Shown: in pieces, positions 21,146-31,744 of the stretch
Numbering within the stretch: position 1 is the stretch's first letter
Layout: each line of letters starts with the position of its first letter
Source of the DNA: Bacteroidales bacterium
Lineage (GTDB): Bacteria; Bacteroidota; Bacteroidia; Bacteroidales; UBA12170
Length of the DNA stretch: 36,804 nucleotides
Assembly: GCA_029938465.1 (NCBI GenBank)
Contig: JAOZUW010000010.1
Coordinates: 1 to 36,804 of the forward strand
Direction of reading: 5' to 3'
Translations under genes and position numbers: made by a program
The notes under the pieces: model-generated
Told to the model about the DNA's origin: nothing
Databases searched by the model: none
What the model saw: only the letters and a program-made list of their open reading frames with translations

Positions 21146-23257
21146 ATGACAGAAGATAAGACCATAAAAACCATAAATATCAAGAGTATATTTACCTACA
21201 TCTTGATGGGCCTATTTGCTATAAGCATTATGGTCAGGGTGGTCTATATCCAAATTTACGAGGGGGAAGAGCTTCGTAAAATGGGGAAGATCAGAAGCAT
21301 TGAAGAACATACCATAGAAGCGTTAAGAGGAAATATTTACAGTTCAAACAACAGCCTTTTAGCCGTGACTACACCCAAATATGAAATACGTGTAGATATG
21401 ATCTCCAATAAAAGTGATCGTTTTTTCTATGCCAATATTGATGAATTATCAAAAAAACTAAGTCAACTATTTAAAGATCGCTCAAAATATGAGTATAAAA
21501 AAATTCTTGAAAGAGCTAGAGCCAACAAAAACTATTATTTCCGATTAAAAAGAAATGTAAGCTATCAGCAATTAACAGAACTAAAAACCTTTCCAATACT
21601 TAAGCTTGGCCGAAACAAAGGAGGACTTATAGTCATCAAAACCAACAGAAGAGAACTGCCTTTGAAAGATTTAGCCAAAAGGACTATTGGCATTTATAAT
21701 TACGAACAAGGTGAATACATTGTTGGACTGGAAGGTGCATTTAACGAAACCCTAAAAGGCACTGAGGGCAAACGCTTTATGCAAAAAATTGAAGGTGGGA
21801 TATGGATGCCTATTGACCCTGGCAATGAATTGCAGCCTCAAAACGGAAACGATGTCATCACCTGTATTGATGTTGATATACAAGATATTACAGAAGAAGC
21901 ACTACGCAATCAATTAAAACTACATAATGCACATCATGGTTGCGCAGTAGTGATGGAAGTGAAAACCGGTGAGATTAAAGCTATTGCTAATCTTGGAATT
22001 GAGAAAAACGGATGGTATTCTGAAAACTTCAACTATGCCATAGCTGATGCTTCAGACCCTGGCTCCACTTTCAAATTAGCATCTATATTAGTTGCTCTTG
22101 AGGATGGTTTTGTACAACTGGAAGACAGTATTGATGTTGGAAGGAAGATCAAATTTTATAATGCCACCATAACTGATGCCCACCAAATTGGCGATGGAAG
22201 AATTACAGTAAGAGACATAATTGAACAATCCTCAAATGTAGGAATAGCCACCATTATTTGGGAAAACTACCAAGATGATCCACAAAAATTCATTGATGGC
22301 TTATATCGAATTGGCCTTCAAAACAAATTAAACATTCCCATCAAAGGAGAAGCTAGTCCTTACATTAAAACACCAAAAGATAAAACATGGTCAGGGATAA
22401 GTTTACCTTGGATTGCCTATGGTTACGAGCTTCAAATTACACCACTACAACTTTTAGCCTTTTATAATGCGATAGCAAATGATGGAGAATATTTAAAGCC
22501 CCTATTTGTAAAAGAAATAAGAAATGCCAACGAAGTAATTGAATCTTTTGACCCTATTGTTATCAATAAACATATTGCTAAAGATGAAACAATAGAAAAA
22601 CTACAAAGCATGCTGAAAGGTGTAGTTTTAAATGGTACAGCAAAAGGCATAAAAAACAAACATTACAGTATTGCAGGAAAAACAGGAACGGCTCAAATAG
22701 CTCAAAACAATAAAGGCTTTAATAAAACAAACTACAAAGCTTCATTTTGTGGTTACTTTCCTGCTGACGATCCAAAATATTCCTGCATTGTAGTGATTAA
22801 CAATCCTAAAAAAGGACAAATTTACGGTAGTCAGGTGGCTGCACCCGTTTTCAAAACCATTTCTGATCATATTTTCTCCAATCACTTGGAAATAGCTCAA
22901 GATGAACAAAGTGAACTTAAAAATTCTAACCCTGGCATTTATTATAAAGCAGGAGCATCTTCTGATTACCAAAGCATCTATACTCAAATGAATTGCTCAC
23001 CACAAATTGACTTGGGTAGCGAATATGTCATTTGCTTGCCAAAAGGTGATAGCACACATTATGCCACACGAAAAATACATAAAGACAGAGTTCCAAAACT
23101 TATTGGAATGACAGCTAAAGATGCTGTTTATTTATTAGAAGATCTGGGAATGCAGGTTCAGCTAAGAGGTAGAGGATTTGTGAAAGAACAATCATTACTT
23201 CCGGGTAGCAAAGCCACTAAAGGAAAGATAATCACTCTAAAACTATCCAGTAGCTAA
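21146..23257 (+). CDS. ftsI: FtsI/PBP3-type septal transpeptidase with a PASTA domain
   Basis: A 703-residue class B penicillin-binding protein, longer than E. coli FtsI. It has a single N-terminal transmembrane helix (about 13-33) and a PBP dimerisation domain with LRGNIYSSNNSLLA. In the transpeptidase domain the active-site SxxK is S307-T-F-K310, SxN is S362-S-N364 and KTG begins at K512. The last 70 residues (RVPKLIGMTAKDAVYLLEDL and following) form one PASTA domain, as in Spo-VD-type enzymes. It cross-links septal peptidoglycan with FtsW. It starts one base after ftsL, and its stop codon overlaps the murE start (TAATG). Confidence 0.95.
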   Translation: MTEDKTIKTINIKSIFTYILMGLFAISIMVRVVYIQIYEGEELRKMGKIRSIEEHTIEALRGNIYSSNNSLLAVTTPKYEIRVDMISNKSDRFFYANIDELSKKLSQLFKDRSKYEYKKILERARANKNYYFRLKRNVSYQQLTELKTFPILKLGRNKGGLIVIKTNRRELPLKDLAKRTIGIYNYEQGEYIVGLEGAFNETLKGTEGKRFMQKIEGGIWMPIDPGNELQPQNGNDVITCIDVDIQDITEEALRNQLKLHNAHHGCAVVMEVKTGEIKAIANLGIEKNGWYSENFNYAIADASDPGSTFKLASILVALEDGFVQLEDSIDVGRKIKFYNATITDAHQIGDGRITVRDIIEQSSNVGIATIIWENYQDDPQKFIDGLYRIGLQNKLNIPIKGEASPYIKTPKDKTWSGISLPWIAYGYELQITPLQLLAFYNAIANDGEYLKPLFVKEIRNANEVIESFDPIVINKHIAKDETIEKLQSMLKGVVLNGTAKGIKNKHYSIAGKTGTAQIAQNNKGFNKTNYKASFCGYFPADDPKYSCIVVINNPKKGQIYGSQVAAPVFKTISDHIFSNHLEIAQDEQSELKNSNPGIYYKAGASSDYQSIYTQMNCSPQIDLGSEYVICLPKGDSTHYATRKIHKDRVPKLIGMTAKDAVYLLEDLGMQVQLRGRGFVKEQSLLPGSKATKGKIITLKLSSS

Positions 23258-24714
23258 TGAAACAACTCCTCGACATATTAAAAGGGCTAGAGATTAAAGA
23301 GACTATTGGATCTCTCAATAAAGAAATCTCATCGGTTTGTTTTGACTCTAGAACTGTGAATAAAAATAGTTTGTTTGTTGCCACAAAAGGCACACAGGTT
23401 GATGGTCATCAATATATTAAAACTGCTATTGAACTGGGAGCTACTGCCATTGTGTGCGAAAAACTCCCTAAAAAATTAGAAAAGAAAGTTAGCTATTTAA
23501 AAGTAGAAAACAGCCAATTTGCTCTAGGAGAAATAGCCTCTCTATGGTATGACGAACCCAGTAAGAAACTAAAGTTAATCGGTGTTACCGGTACTAACGG
23601 AAAAACAACCATAGCTACTCTTCTTAATCAGTTATTTACAAATTTAGGATACTTCACAGGGCTTATTTCTACCATTGAAAATAAAATTGGTGCTCAAAGC
23701 ATAAAAGCAACACATACCACACCAGACGCACTAAGCATTAATAAATTAATGAGTGATATGGTAGAAAATGGTTGTGAATACTGCTTTATGGAGGTTAGCA
23801 GTCATGCCTTACATCAAGGACGAACAGCCGGTTTGGATTTCGATGGTGGCATATTTACCAATATCACTCACGATCATTTAGATTATCATAAAGATTTTCC
23901 ATCCTATATAAAGGCTAAAAAAATATTCTTCGATAATCTAAAAAAAGAAGCTTTTGCCCTGACCAATCTTGATGATAAAAACGGCATGATCATACTTCAA
24001 AACTGTAAAGCTCAAAAATACTCTTACAGTATTCAGTCCTTAGGTGATTTTAAAGCACGCATTATTGAAAACCAAATTAATGGTTTGAATTTAATCATTG
24101 ATGAACAAGATGTTTGGTTCCGATTAACTGGAAGTTTCAACGCCTACAATCTATTAGCTATTTACGGAACAGCTACTATTCTGGAACAAGAAAAACAAGA
24201 AGTTTTAAGTGTTCTCAGCAATCTTCATTCTGTTAATGGTCGTTTTGATCATTTTTTATCACCCGAAGGCATTGTAGCCATAGTAGATTATGCCCACACT
24301 CCCGATGCCTTACTTAATGTGCTAAAAACAATAAACGATATTAAGCAGGGTGCCGAAAGAATTATCACTGTAGTAGGTGCTGGGGGCAATCGCGACAAAA
24401 CAAAAAGACCTGAAATGGCTATGATTGCAGCAGATTACAGCGATCAAGTCATTTTAACATCCGATAATCCACGATTCGAGAAACCTGATGATATTATTGA
24501 AGACATGAAAGCTAGACTAAACCATAAACAAGGTCTAAAAACTATAGCCATCAGTAAACGTGACGAAGCAATAAAAACAGCTTTTGCTATGGCCAATCCC
24601 AAAGATTTTATTCTGATTGCAGGAAAAGGGCATGAAACTTATCAAGAGATTGAAGGTGTAAAATATCATTTTGATGATAAAGAAGTGATAACAAACCTAT
24701 TTAATAAAAACTAG
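23257..24714 (+). CDS. murE: MurE, UDP-MurNAc-L-Ala-D-Glu:meso-diaminopimelate ligase
   Basis: A 485-residue Mur ligase. The P-loop [10 protein letters not shown] is at 109-118. The family segments [39 protein letters not shown] and [13 protein letters not shown] follow. The specificity motif DNPR at 403-406 marks the meso-diaminopimelate type rather than the lysine type. The enzyme adds the third residue of the stem peptide in the cytoplasm, using ATP. It overlaps ftsI by one base and precedes mraY by 4 bases. No murF gene is present in the cluster, so that step is encoded elsewhere. Confidence 0.96.
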   Translation: MKQLLDILKGLEIKETIGSLNKEISSVCFDSRTVNKNSLFVATKGTQVDGHQYIKTAIELGATAIVCEKLPKKLEKKVSYLKVENSQFALGEIASLWYDEPSKKLKLIGVTGTNGKTTIATLLNQLFTNLGYFTGLISTIENKIGAQSIKATHTTPDALSINKLMSDMVENGCEYCFMEVSSHALHQGRTAGLDFDGGIFTNITHDHLDYHKDFPSYIKAKKIFFDNLKKEAFALTNLDDKNGMIILQNCKAQKYSYSIQSLGDFKARIIENQINGLNLIIDEQDVWFRLTGSFNAYNLLAIYGTATILEQEKQEVLSVLSNLHSVNGRFDHFLSPEGIVAIVDYAHTPDALLNVLKTINDIKQGAERIITVVGAGGNRDKTKRPEMAMIAADYSDQVILTSDNPRFEKPDDIIEDMKARLNHKQGLKTIAISKRDEAIKTAFAMANPKDFILIAGKGHETYQEIEGVKYHFDDKEVITNLFNKN

Positions 24715-24718
24715 ATAT

Positions 24719-25975
24719 ATGTTATACTATTTATTTGAATATTTAAGAGAAGAATTCCATATGCCGGGCGCTAATGTATTTCAATACATATCTTTTAGGG
24801 CAGCAATGGCAGTGATTACCTCTTTACTTATATCTATGGTTTATGGGAAAAACCTTATTGAATTCTTACGTAAAAAACAGGTTGGCGAAAGTGTTCGCGA
24901 TTTAGGTCTGGAAGGACAATTAGAGAAAAAAGGCACTCCTACAATGGGTGGTATCATCATCATTCTATCCATCTTAGTTCCTACCCTACTCTTCACGAAA
25001 TTAGATAACATTTATATTCAATTAATGATTTTTACCACCATCTGGATGGGCATGTTTGGTTTTGCTGATGACTATATTAAAGTATTTCGCAATAATAAAG
25101 ATGGCTTACGAGGGAAAACAAAAATATTAGGACAAGTAACTTTAGGAGTTGTTGTAGGCGTAACTATGTTTTTTCATCCAGATATTGCTATAAAAGAAAA
25201 GCCTATTAGCACAGCTATAGAGATTCCAGATAATAGCGACTCTCCAAAGAAACGCTATCAAGTACAAGAAGGTGATTTTAAAACCACCACAGTACATTCC
25301 ACACAGACGACAATACCATTTTTTAAGAATAACACCTTCGATTATGCTTCATTGATAGATTGGATGGGTACTGATGCCCGAAAATGGGCGTGGCTCATTT
25401 ATATCCCATTGGTTATCCTCATTATCACAGCGGTAAGCAATGGAGCAAACCTTACCGATGGTATTGACGGCTTAGCTACTGGAACTTCAGCTATAATTGG
25501 AGCTACTTTAGGTCTTTTCGCATGGCTAAGTGGTCACTATATTTTTGCTAATTATTTGGGCATTATGCATATTCCAAATGTTGGAGAGTTAACCATTTTC
25601 ATTAGTGCCTTTGTGGGTGCTACCATAGGTTTTTTATGGTACAACTCCTATCCTGCCCAAGTATTTATGGGCGATACAGGCAGCTTAACAATTGGGGCAA
25701 TCATAGGCGTTTTTGCCATCCTTATCAGAAAAGAATTACTCATTCCTATTCTATGTGGCATCTTCCTTATGGAAAGCTTATCGGTAATCATGCAAGTAAG
25801 CTGGTTTAAATATACCAAAAGAAAACATGGTGAAGGACGAAGAATATTTAAAATGTCGCCTCTTCATCACCATTATCAGGTTCTCGGATATTCAGAACCA
25901 AAAATAGTATTGCGGTTTTTTATTATCGGAATTATGCTGGCTGTGGTTAGCATCATCACATTAAAGCTTCGATAA
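24719..25975 (+). CDS. mraY: MraY, phospho-MurNAc-pentapeptide transferase
   Basis: A 418-residue integral membrane transferase, longer than the usual 360. Family motifs are [43 protein letters not shown] and the HHHYQ block near [16 protein letters not shown]. About 50-60 extra residues (roughly 155-215) sit between transmembrane segments; such an insert is seen in other Bacteroidota MraY proteins. It makes lipid I from UDP-MurNAc-pentapeptide and undecaprenyl phosphate. The ATG at 24719 is the first in frame after murE; no strong ribosome site is visible. Confidence 0.96.
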   Translation: MLYYLFEYLREEFHMPGANVFQYISFRAAMAVITSLLISMVYGKNLIEFLRKKQVGESVRDLGLEGQLEKKGTPTMGGIIIILSILVPTLLFTKLDNIYIQLMIFTTIWMGMFGFADDYIKVFRNNKDGLRGKTKILGQVTLGVVVGVTMFFHPDIAIKEKPISTAIEIPDNSDSPKKRYQVQEGDFKTTTVHSTQTTIPFFKNNTFDYASLIDWMGTDARKWAWLIYIPLVILIITAVSNGANLTDGIDGLATGTSAIIGATLGLFAWLSGHYIFANYLGIMHIPNVGELTIFISAFVGATIGFLWYNSYPAQVFMGDTGSLTIGAIIGVFAILIRKELLIPILCGIFLMESLSVIMQVSWFKYTKRKHGEGRRIFKMSPLHHHYQVLGYSEPKIVLRFFIIGIMLAVVSIITLKLR

Positions 25976-27313
25976 ATGAAAAAACTAGTTGTTCTAGGTG
26001 CAGGAGAAAGTGGTACAGGAGCAGCTCTTCTAGGAATCCAAAAGGCTTACCAGGTTTGGGTAAGCGACATTGGAAAAATAGAGCAGAAATACAAAAAAGT
26101 TCTTTCAAATAATGAAATAAAGTATGAAGAAGAGAAGCATACTAGAGAACATATTATAAATGCTGATCTGGTTGTAAAAAGCCCAGGGATACCTGATTCT
26201 ATAGCTCTGATAAAAGAATTAAAGCAAAAAGGAATTCCAGTGATCTCTGAAATTGAATTTGCAGCGAAATATACAAAAGCTAAGCTGATATGCATAACAG
26301 GCAGTAATGGTAAAACAACTACGGCGAGCCTCATTTATCACTGCTTAAAACAAACCGATAAAAATGTTGTTTTGGCTGGGAATATTGGCAAAAGCTTTGC
26401 CTGGTCAGTAGCTCGCGATCAAGCTGATATCTATGTTTTAGAAATCAGCAGCTTTCAATTAGATGGTATGTTTCAGTTTAGAGCTCATACAGCCATACTC
26501 ACAAATATCACTCCCGATCATTTGGACAGATATGAGTATGACTTTCAAAAATACACAGATTCTAAGCTTCGCATCCTGCAAAACATGCAAGCTTCTGACT
26601 ACTTTATTTACAATGCCGATGATGCTGTAATAACAGCAGAACTGGCCAAAAGAAACATTAAAACAAACCTCTTGCCTTTTTCAATAAAAAAAGAAATAAA
26701 AGGGCAAGGAGCGTATATAAATGAGAATAAACTAATAATAAGAACCCAAAAGAACGAATTGACTATGACATTAAGAAGGTTAGCATTACAGGGTAAGCAT
26801 AACACTTACAACACCATGGCTGCTGGAATAACTGGCAAACTGGAAAATATTAGAAATAAAAGCCTTAAAGAATCTTTGGAAGAGTTTCAGGCATTGCCAC
26901 ACCGAATGGAAAAAGTATCTACCATTGGTGGTATTCAGTATATTAATGATTCTAAAGCCACAAACATCAACTCCACCTATTTTGCATTAGATAGCATAAA
27001 CAAACCCATTATCTGGATTGCAGGTGGTAAAGACAAAGGAAACGATTATAGTATAATCAAAGGATTTGTTCAAGAAAAAGTAAAAGCTATTGTATGCTTA
27101 GGACTAAACAATACCAAGCTCCACGAAGAGTTTGCATCCTTAGTTCCTACAATTATTGACGCATACTCTGCTGCAGAGGCTGTAGATATAGCTCGAAAAT
27201 TGGCACAAGCTGGTGAGGTGGTTTTATTATCCCCATCATGTGCTAGCTTTGATTTATTCGATAGCTATGAGGATCGTGGCAACCAATTTAAAAATGCTGT
27301 TTACGAATTATAA
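25976..27313 (+). CDS. murD: MurD, UDP-MurNAc-L-alanine:D-glutamate ligase
   Basis: A 445-residue Mur ligase. An N-terminal UMP-binding Rossmann fold opens with VVLGAGESGTGAALLG. The P-loop GSNGKTT is at 109-115. VLEISSFQLD, LTNITPDHLDRY, INDSKATNINST, WIAGGKDKGNDY and LLSPSCASFDLFDSYEDRG complete the family pattern. It adds D-glutamate to UDP-MurNAc-L-Ala. The start codon follows the mraY stop with no gap. Confidence 0.96.
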   Translation: MKKLVVLGAGESGTGAALLGIQKAYQVWVSDIGKIEQKYKKVLSNNEIKYEEEKHTREHIINADLVVKSPGIPDSIALIKELKQKGIPVISEIEFAAKYTKAKLICITGSNGKTTTASLIYHCLKQTDKNVVLAGNIGKSFAWSVARDQADIYVLEISSFQLDGMFQFRAHTAILTNITPDHLDRYEYDFQKYTDSKLRILQNMQASDYFIYNADDAVITAELAKRNIKTNLLPFSIKKEIKGQGAYINENKLIIRTQKNELTMTLRRLALQGKHNTYNTMAAGITGKLENIRNKSLKESLEEFQALPHRMEKVSTIGGIQYINDSKATNINSTYFALDSINKPIIWIAGGKDKGNDYSIIKGFVQEKVKAIVCLGLNNTKLHEEFASLVPTIIDAYSAAEAVDIARKLAQAGEVVLLSPSCASFDLFDSYEDRGNQFKNAVYEL

Positions 27314-27325
27314 TAGTAAGGAATA

Positions 27326-28483
27326 TTGAAGAAGTTATTTCAACATAAAGGCGATAAAATTATTTGGGGAGTGTTTTTGATTCTATCATTAGCATCCTTA
27401 CTCCTTGTGTATAGTGCTTCCAGTTATATAGCACAAAAACAACAAGGAGGAAATAATTTCTATTTCCTATTTAAACAAATTGCAATTATTGGGCTAGGGT
27501 ATTTTGTCATGCTACTCTTCTCAAGAATAAAATACTCTCATTATCAATGGACTAGTAAACTGTTGCTCTTTATTATTATACCCTTATTAGTGGTTACAGC
27601 CATCATGGGGACAAGTATTAATAATGCAAGCCGATGGTTAACTATCCCTTTTATCAATATTAGCTTTCAAAGCTCTGACTTTGCGAAAATCGTTCTTTTG
27701 GCATTTTTAGCTCAGGGTTTAAGCAAGCTGAAAAACGTATATCAAGAAAATACAAAGCCATTCTATTACGTATTATTTACCATATTTTTACCTGCAATTG
27801 TTATTAGTGGTTTAATATTAAGGAGTAACCTTAGTACAGCTCTTTTGGTTTTCACTTCAGCTTTTTATTTGATGTGGTTAGGCAGAGTGAAAATAAAATA
27901 TCTCATAGGCTTAGTATTCACTGGTTTATTAATTACACTTGTCACATTTTTTGTAGTTAAATCGAACCCAAACCTATTACCTCGCTTTGATACTTGGGTA
28001 AGCAGAATTGAGAATTTCGGTGGCACTGACAGGGATGGCAATTATCAAGTCTTGCAAGCTAAAATAGCCATAGCCTCTAATCCTCTGATTGGTACGCTAC
28101 CCGGCAAAAGTAGCCAAAGAGCTTTTTTACCTTCGGCACATGCTGATTTTATTTACGCCATCATTATTGAAGAATATGGCACTTTTGTGGGGTTCATTGT
28201 GATTTTCTTATATCTTATTCTTCTATATCGTGCTTTGCAGATTGCAAAAAAATGTGACAAAAATTTTGGCGCCTTACTGGCTATGGGATTAATGTTTTCC
28301 ATAGTATTACAGGCCTTTGTAAATATGGGAGTAGCAGTAAATCTTTTACCTGTTACCGGCCAACCTCTTCCACTTATTAGCTTGGGAGGAACTAGTTTTG
28401 TTTTCACAAGCATGGCTCTTGGAATGATACAAAGCGTGAGCGTAGGATTACAAGAAGAAGAACCTTTAGAAGTTATTCAATAA
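27326..28483 (+). CDS. ftsW: FtsW, septal peptidoglycan polymerase (SEDS family), TTG start
   Basis: A 385-residue SEDS protein with about 10 transmembrane segments. Marks are LLVYSASSYIA near the start, INNASRWLTIP, a conserved S-D-F-A-K stretch, FLPSAHADFIYAIIIEEYG and VAVNLLPVTGQPLPLISLGG. FtsW polymerises glycan strands from lipid II together with FtsI. The start is a TTG at 27326 with AAGGAA just upstream at good spacing. No ATG or GTG gives a full N-terminus, and the next Met falls deep in the membrane region. It follows murD by 12 bases and precedes murG by 3. Confidence 0.94.
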   Translation: MKKLFQHKGDKIIWGVFLILSLASLLLVYSASSYIAQKQQGGNNFYFLFKQIAIIGLGYFVMLLFSRIKYSHYQWTSKLLLFIIIPLLVVTAIMGTSINNASRWLTIPFINISFQSSDFAKIVLLAFLAQGLSKLKNVYQENTKPFYYVLFTIFLPAIVISGLILRSNLSTALLVFTSAFYLMWLGRVKIKYLIGLVFTGLLITLVTFFVVKSNPNLLPRFDTWVSRIENFGGTDRDGNYQVLQAKIAIASNPLIGTLPGKSSQRAFLPSAHADFIYAIIIEEYGTFVGFIVIFLYLILLYRALQIAKKCDKNFGALLAMGLMFSIVLQAFVNMGVAVNLLPVTGQPLPLISLGGTSFVFTSMALGMIQSVSVGLQEEEPLEVIQ

Positions 28484-28486
28484 CAA

Positions 28487-29596
28487 ATGGAAAAAGATAA
28501 AAACATACGGATTATCATAAGTGGCGGCGGAACAGGTGGTCATATTTTTCCAGCTTTAGCTATAGCCAAAGCCATACAAAGGCTGCATCCAAAAACCGAA
28601 TTCCTTTTTGTTGGAGCCAAAGGGAAAATGGAAATGGAAAAAGTTCCAGAAAATGGTTTCCAGATCGAAGGACTTTGGATAAGCGGATTTCAACGACAAG
28701 TTTCTTGGCAAAACCTTAGTTTTCCTTTTAAACTTATCAGCAGCCTTTGGAAGGCACGAAGAATTATTAAAAAGTTTAAACCACAAGTAGTGGTTGGCGT
28801 TGGAGGCTTTGCCAGTGGCCCCACACTGAAAATGGCCAGTAGCCTTGGTATTCCTTGTTTAATTCAAGAACAAAACTCGTTTCCAGGTATCACCAACAAA
28901 CTTCTCGCCAATCAAGTGCAAAAAATCTGCGTAGCTTATGAAGGAATGGAAAAGTTTTTTCCAAAAGAAAAACTATTAATAACAGGAAATCCTATCCGAA
29001 AAGAAGTGATAAAAATTGAAGGCAAAAAAGAGAAAGCTTATTCGTTTTTTGGATTAGATAAGAACAAAAAAACGCTACTAATAGTTGGTGGCAGCCTTGG
29101 TGCACAATCTATTAACAAAGCCATTCTAAACAATCTTGATCAATGGATTAATATGGATCTACAATTGATATGGCAAAGTGGTAAAAATGGGTATCAAGAA
29201 ACTCAAGAGGCAGTAAAAGAATCTCGGGCTAATCATATTTTTGTACATCAATTTATTAAGCAAATGGATTTGGCCTATGCGGCAGCTGATCTAATTATTT
29301 CAAGAGCAGGAGCCATTGCTATTTCTGAAATTTCGGCTGTGGGTAAAGCTGTAATATTTGTGCCTTACCCTTATGCGGCAGAAGATCACCAAAGCAAAAA
29401 TGCCCAACAACTAGTAGATAAAAAAGCTGCTCTTTTGGTGAAAGATGATGAAGTAAATGAAAAACTATTTTCCTTAACAGAACAAAGTATAAAAGATGAG
29501 CATATGCTCATAGATATGGCAACAGAAATAAAAAAATTAGGCGTTGACAATGCAGATGAAACAATTGCAAAAGAAGTGCTAAAATTGATAAAATGA
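28487..29596 (+). CDS. murG: MurG, lipid II-forming GlcNAc transferase
   Basis: A 369-residue GT-B glycosyltransferase. The lipid-binding loop SGGGTGGHIFPALAIA lies near residues 12-27. Further family blocks are VVVGVGGFASGP, LIQEQNSFPGITN, ITGNPIRKEV, VGGSLGAQSIN, the UDP-GlcNAc site SRAGAIAISEI, and PYPYAAEDHQ. It transfers GlcNAc to lipid I on the inner face of the membrane. The stop codon overlaps the murC start by 4 bases (ATGA). Confidence 0.96.
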   Translation: MEKDKNIRIIISGGGTGGHIFPALAIAKAIQRLHPKTEFLFVGAKGKMEMEKVPENGFQIEGLWISGFQRQVSWQNLSFPFKLISSLWKARRIIKKFKPQVVVGVGGFASGPTLKMASSLGIPCLIQEQNSFPGITNKLLANQVQKICVAYEGMEKFFPKEKLLITGNPIRKEVIKIEGKKEKAYSFFGLDKNKKTLLIVGGSLGAQSINKAILNNLDQWINMDLQLIWQSGKNGYQETQEAVKESRANHIFVHQFIKQMDLAYAAADLIISRAGAIAISEISAVGKAVIFVPYPYAAEDHQSKNAQQLVDKKAALLVKDDEVNEKLFSLTEQSIKDEHMLIDMATEIKKLGVDNADETIAKEVLKLIK

Positions 29597-30960
29597 AAAT
29601 AGAGCAAGTAAAAGAGGTGTATTTTTTAGGTATTGGCGGCATAGGTATGAGCGCTTTAGCTCGGTATTTTATGAGCAAAGACATTCCTGTGTCTGGATAC
29701 GACCGCACTCCCTCCTCTCTAACTAATGCTTTAATAAAGGAAGGGGCTATTATTAACTTTGAAGATGATATTGATCATATTCCCATTTCCATTCTTAATA
29801 ATAAGGATTCGCTTTTCATATACACTCCAGCCATTCCAGTTGAAAACAAAATATATCTCCATCTTCTTGATTTACAAAAGAAACTCTATAAAAGATCAGA
29901 AATACTAGGCCTATTAAGCAAAAAATATAAAACAATTGGTATAGCTGGCACCCATGGAAAAACAACTATTTCCAGTATAACAGCTCATTTATTTAATAAA
30001 TCTCCTATGGGTTGTTTAGCTTTTCTTGGGGGTATTACAAAGAATTATAATAGCAATTTAATTTCCCACCCCAACAGCCCTTGGATGGTAGTGGAAGCTG
30101 ACGAATACGACAGATCTTTTCTTACCTTATTTCCAGAAATTGCATTAATATCATCAATGGATGCCGATCATTTAGATATTTACGGAAATCAAGAAAACCT
30201 AATCAGAGCCTTTCAACAATTTGTACAACAAAGAAGCAAAAATGGTCATTTGATATATAAACACAATTTGGCCACATACTTTTCCTCATTATCTTCTACT
30301 TTTTCTTATGATATGGAAGATGAAAAAGCAGATTTTTACGCCACAAATATTCATTTAAAAAACAATCAATATCATTTTAATTTAAGCCACCCCAATGGTT
30401 TAATCAAAGATCTGAACTTCCCTATGGCTGGGAAAATTAATCTGGAAAATGCAGTAGCAGCTTGTTCAATAGCTATTATTAGTGGTATTGATGAAGCACA
30501 TATCAGGCAAGGATTAAATAGTTTTTTAGGTATAAAAAGACGTATGGAATTAATCCTTAAAAACAAAAATATTATTTATTATGATGATTACGCACATCAT
30601 CCAAAAGAAATAAATGCCTCAATAGATTCTCTACAACAATTATATCCTGACAAAGAGTTAAGCCTTATTTTTCAACCTCATCTTTACAGTCGAACACAAG
30701 ATTTTGCCGCTGATTTTGCCAAAAGTTTAAGTAAAGCACATCGGATTATTTTACTAGATATTTACCCTGCACGCGAAAAACCAATTGATGGCGTGAGTTC
30801 AGAAAGTATTCGCCTATTGATGTTAAATAAAAATGCAAAAACTATAAAAAAAGAAGAATTAATTAAAGAACTAAAAAATAATAAACCCGAGCTATTATTG
30901 AGCCTAGGTGCTGGAGATATTGATAGATTTGTTGAACCTATAAAGCTAGCATTTCTATGA
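29593..30960 (+). CDS. murC: MurC, UDP-MurNAc:L-alanine ligase
   Basis: A 455-residue Mur ligase. The N-terminal GIGGIGMSALARYF loop, P-loop GTHGKTT at 119-125, VEADEYDRSF, SSMDADHLDIYG, YYDDYAHHPKEI and FQPHLYSRTQDF are diagnostic of MurC. It adds the first alanine to UDP-MurNAc. It overlaps murG and ftsQ by 4 bases each. No ddl gene lies between murC and ftsQ; that gene sits here in some other phyla. Confidence 0.96.
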   Translation: MKIEQVKEVYFLGIGGIGMSALARYFMSKDIPVSGYDRTPSSLTNALIKEGAIINFEDDIDHIPISILNNKDSLFIYTPAIPVENKIYLHLLDLQKKLYKRSEILGLLSKKYKTIGIAGTHGKTTISSITAHLFNKSPMGCLAFLGGITKNYNSNLISHPNSPWMVVEADEYDRSFLTLFPEIALISSMDADHLDIYGNQENLIRAFQQFVQQRSKNGHLIYKHNLATYFSSLSSTFSYDMEDEKADFYATNIHLKNNQYHFNLSHPNGLIKDLNFPMAGKINLENAVAACSIAIISGIDEAHIRQGLNSFLGIKRRMELILKNKNIIYYDDYAHHPKEINASIDSLQQLYPDKELSLIFQPHLYSRTQDFAADFAKSLSKAHRIILLDIYPAREKPIDGVSSESIRLLMLNKNAKTIKKEELIKELKNNKPELLLSLGAGDIDRFVEPIKLAFL

Positions 30961-31739
30961 TAAAGAAAGTCATATACAGAACCTTATGGATTTTGGTGTT
31001 TATTTTCACTATCGTCTTAGTGGTGTGGGCAAATATGGAACATTCTCGTTCTAACTGTTCCGATATCAATATAAATATGCACCATAAGGATTATCCGGCT
31101 TTAACTTCCGAAGAAGCAATAAAGACCAATGTCTTAAAGAAAATGCCAACTATTATTGGTCAATCCTTATCCGCTATGGATTTACAAAGCATTGAAAATC
31201 TTGTTAGGAGAAATTCTCAACTAGAACAAGTGAAAGCATTTTTAAATATCAATGGTGATCTTCTTATAAATGTAAGTCCACGAAAAGCAATTCTGCATAT
31301 TTTTGATGCCAAAGGGCAGAATTTATACTTAGGAGAAGATTTATATTTGATGAATAACTCGCCTACACATACGCAACGAATTATGATAGCTAGTGGTCAT
31401 ATTCCCTATCTCACAGAGGCAGAACGCAAACAACTAGTTTCTGGTCAAAAAGAAATCCCAAAAATATATACTCAACTATATGATTTGGCTAAGCAGATTC
31501 ATCAAGATCCATTTTTGGAAACACTAATAGATCAGATTTATGTGTATGAAAGTGGGGAAGTAGAACTCACCCCAAAAGTAGGGGTTAAAAGAATTTATTT
31601 TGGTAAAATAAACCATATAGAAGAAAAATTATTTAATCTGAAAGCTTTCTATATCAACGGAAAGAATCAGGTGGATTGGCAAGTATATCAATCCATTAAT
31701 TTAAAATATAGCAAACAAATTGTGTGTAGTAAAAAATAA
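30957..31739 (+). CDS. ftsQ: FtsQ, divisome protein with POTRA domain
   Basis: A 260-residue bitopic protein with one transmembrane helix at about residues 9-25 and a periplasmic part. A POTRA-like segment (about 55-115) contains SLSAMDLQSIENLVRRNSQL then NINGDLLINVSPRKAILHIF, followed by the beta domain, which includes LYLGEDLYLMN. FtsQ recruits FtsL and the later divisome proteins. Sequence similarity is modest, but position and topology fit. It starts inside the murC stop and is followed 5 bases later by ftsA. Confidence 0.88.
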   Translation: MIKKVIYRTLWILVFIFTIVLVVWANMEHSRSNCSDININMHHKDYPALTSEEAIKTNVLKKMPTIIGQSLSAMDLQSIENLVRRNSQLEQVKAFLNINGDLLINVSPRKAILHIFDAKGQNLYLGEDLYLMNNSPTHTQRIMIASGHIPYLTEAERKQLVSGQKEIPKIYTQLYDLAKQIHQDPFLETLIDQIYVYESGEVELTPKVGVKRIYFGKINHIEEKLFNLKAFYINGKNQVDWQVYQSINLKYSKQIVCSKK

Positions 31740-31744
31740 AAACT

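Noticed and set aside
25150-25370. Extra segment in mraY as an inserted element or intron
   Set aside because: The frame is open, the hydrophobic pattern resumes cleanly, and similar inserts are known in other Bacteroidota MraY proteins.
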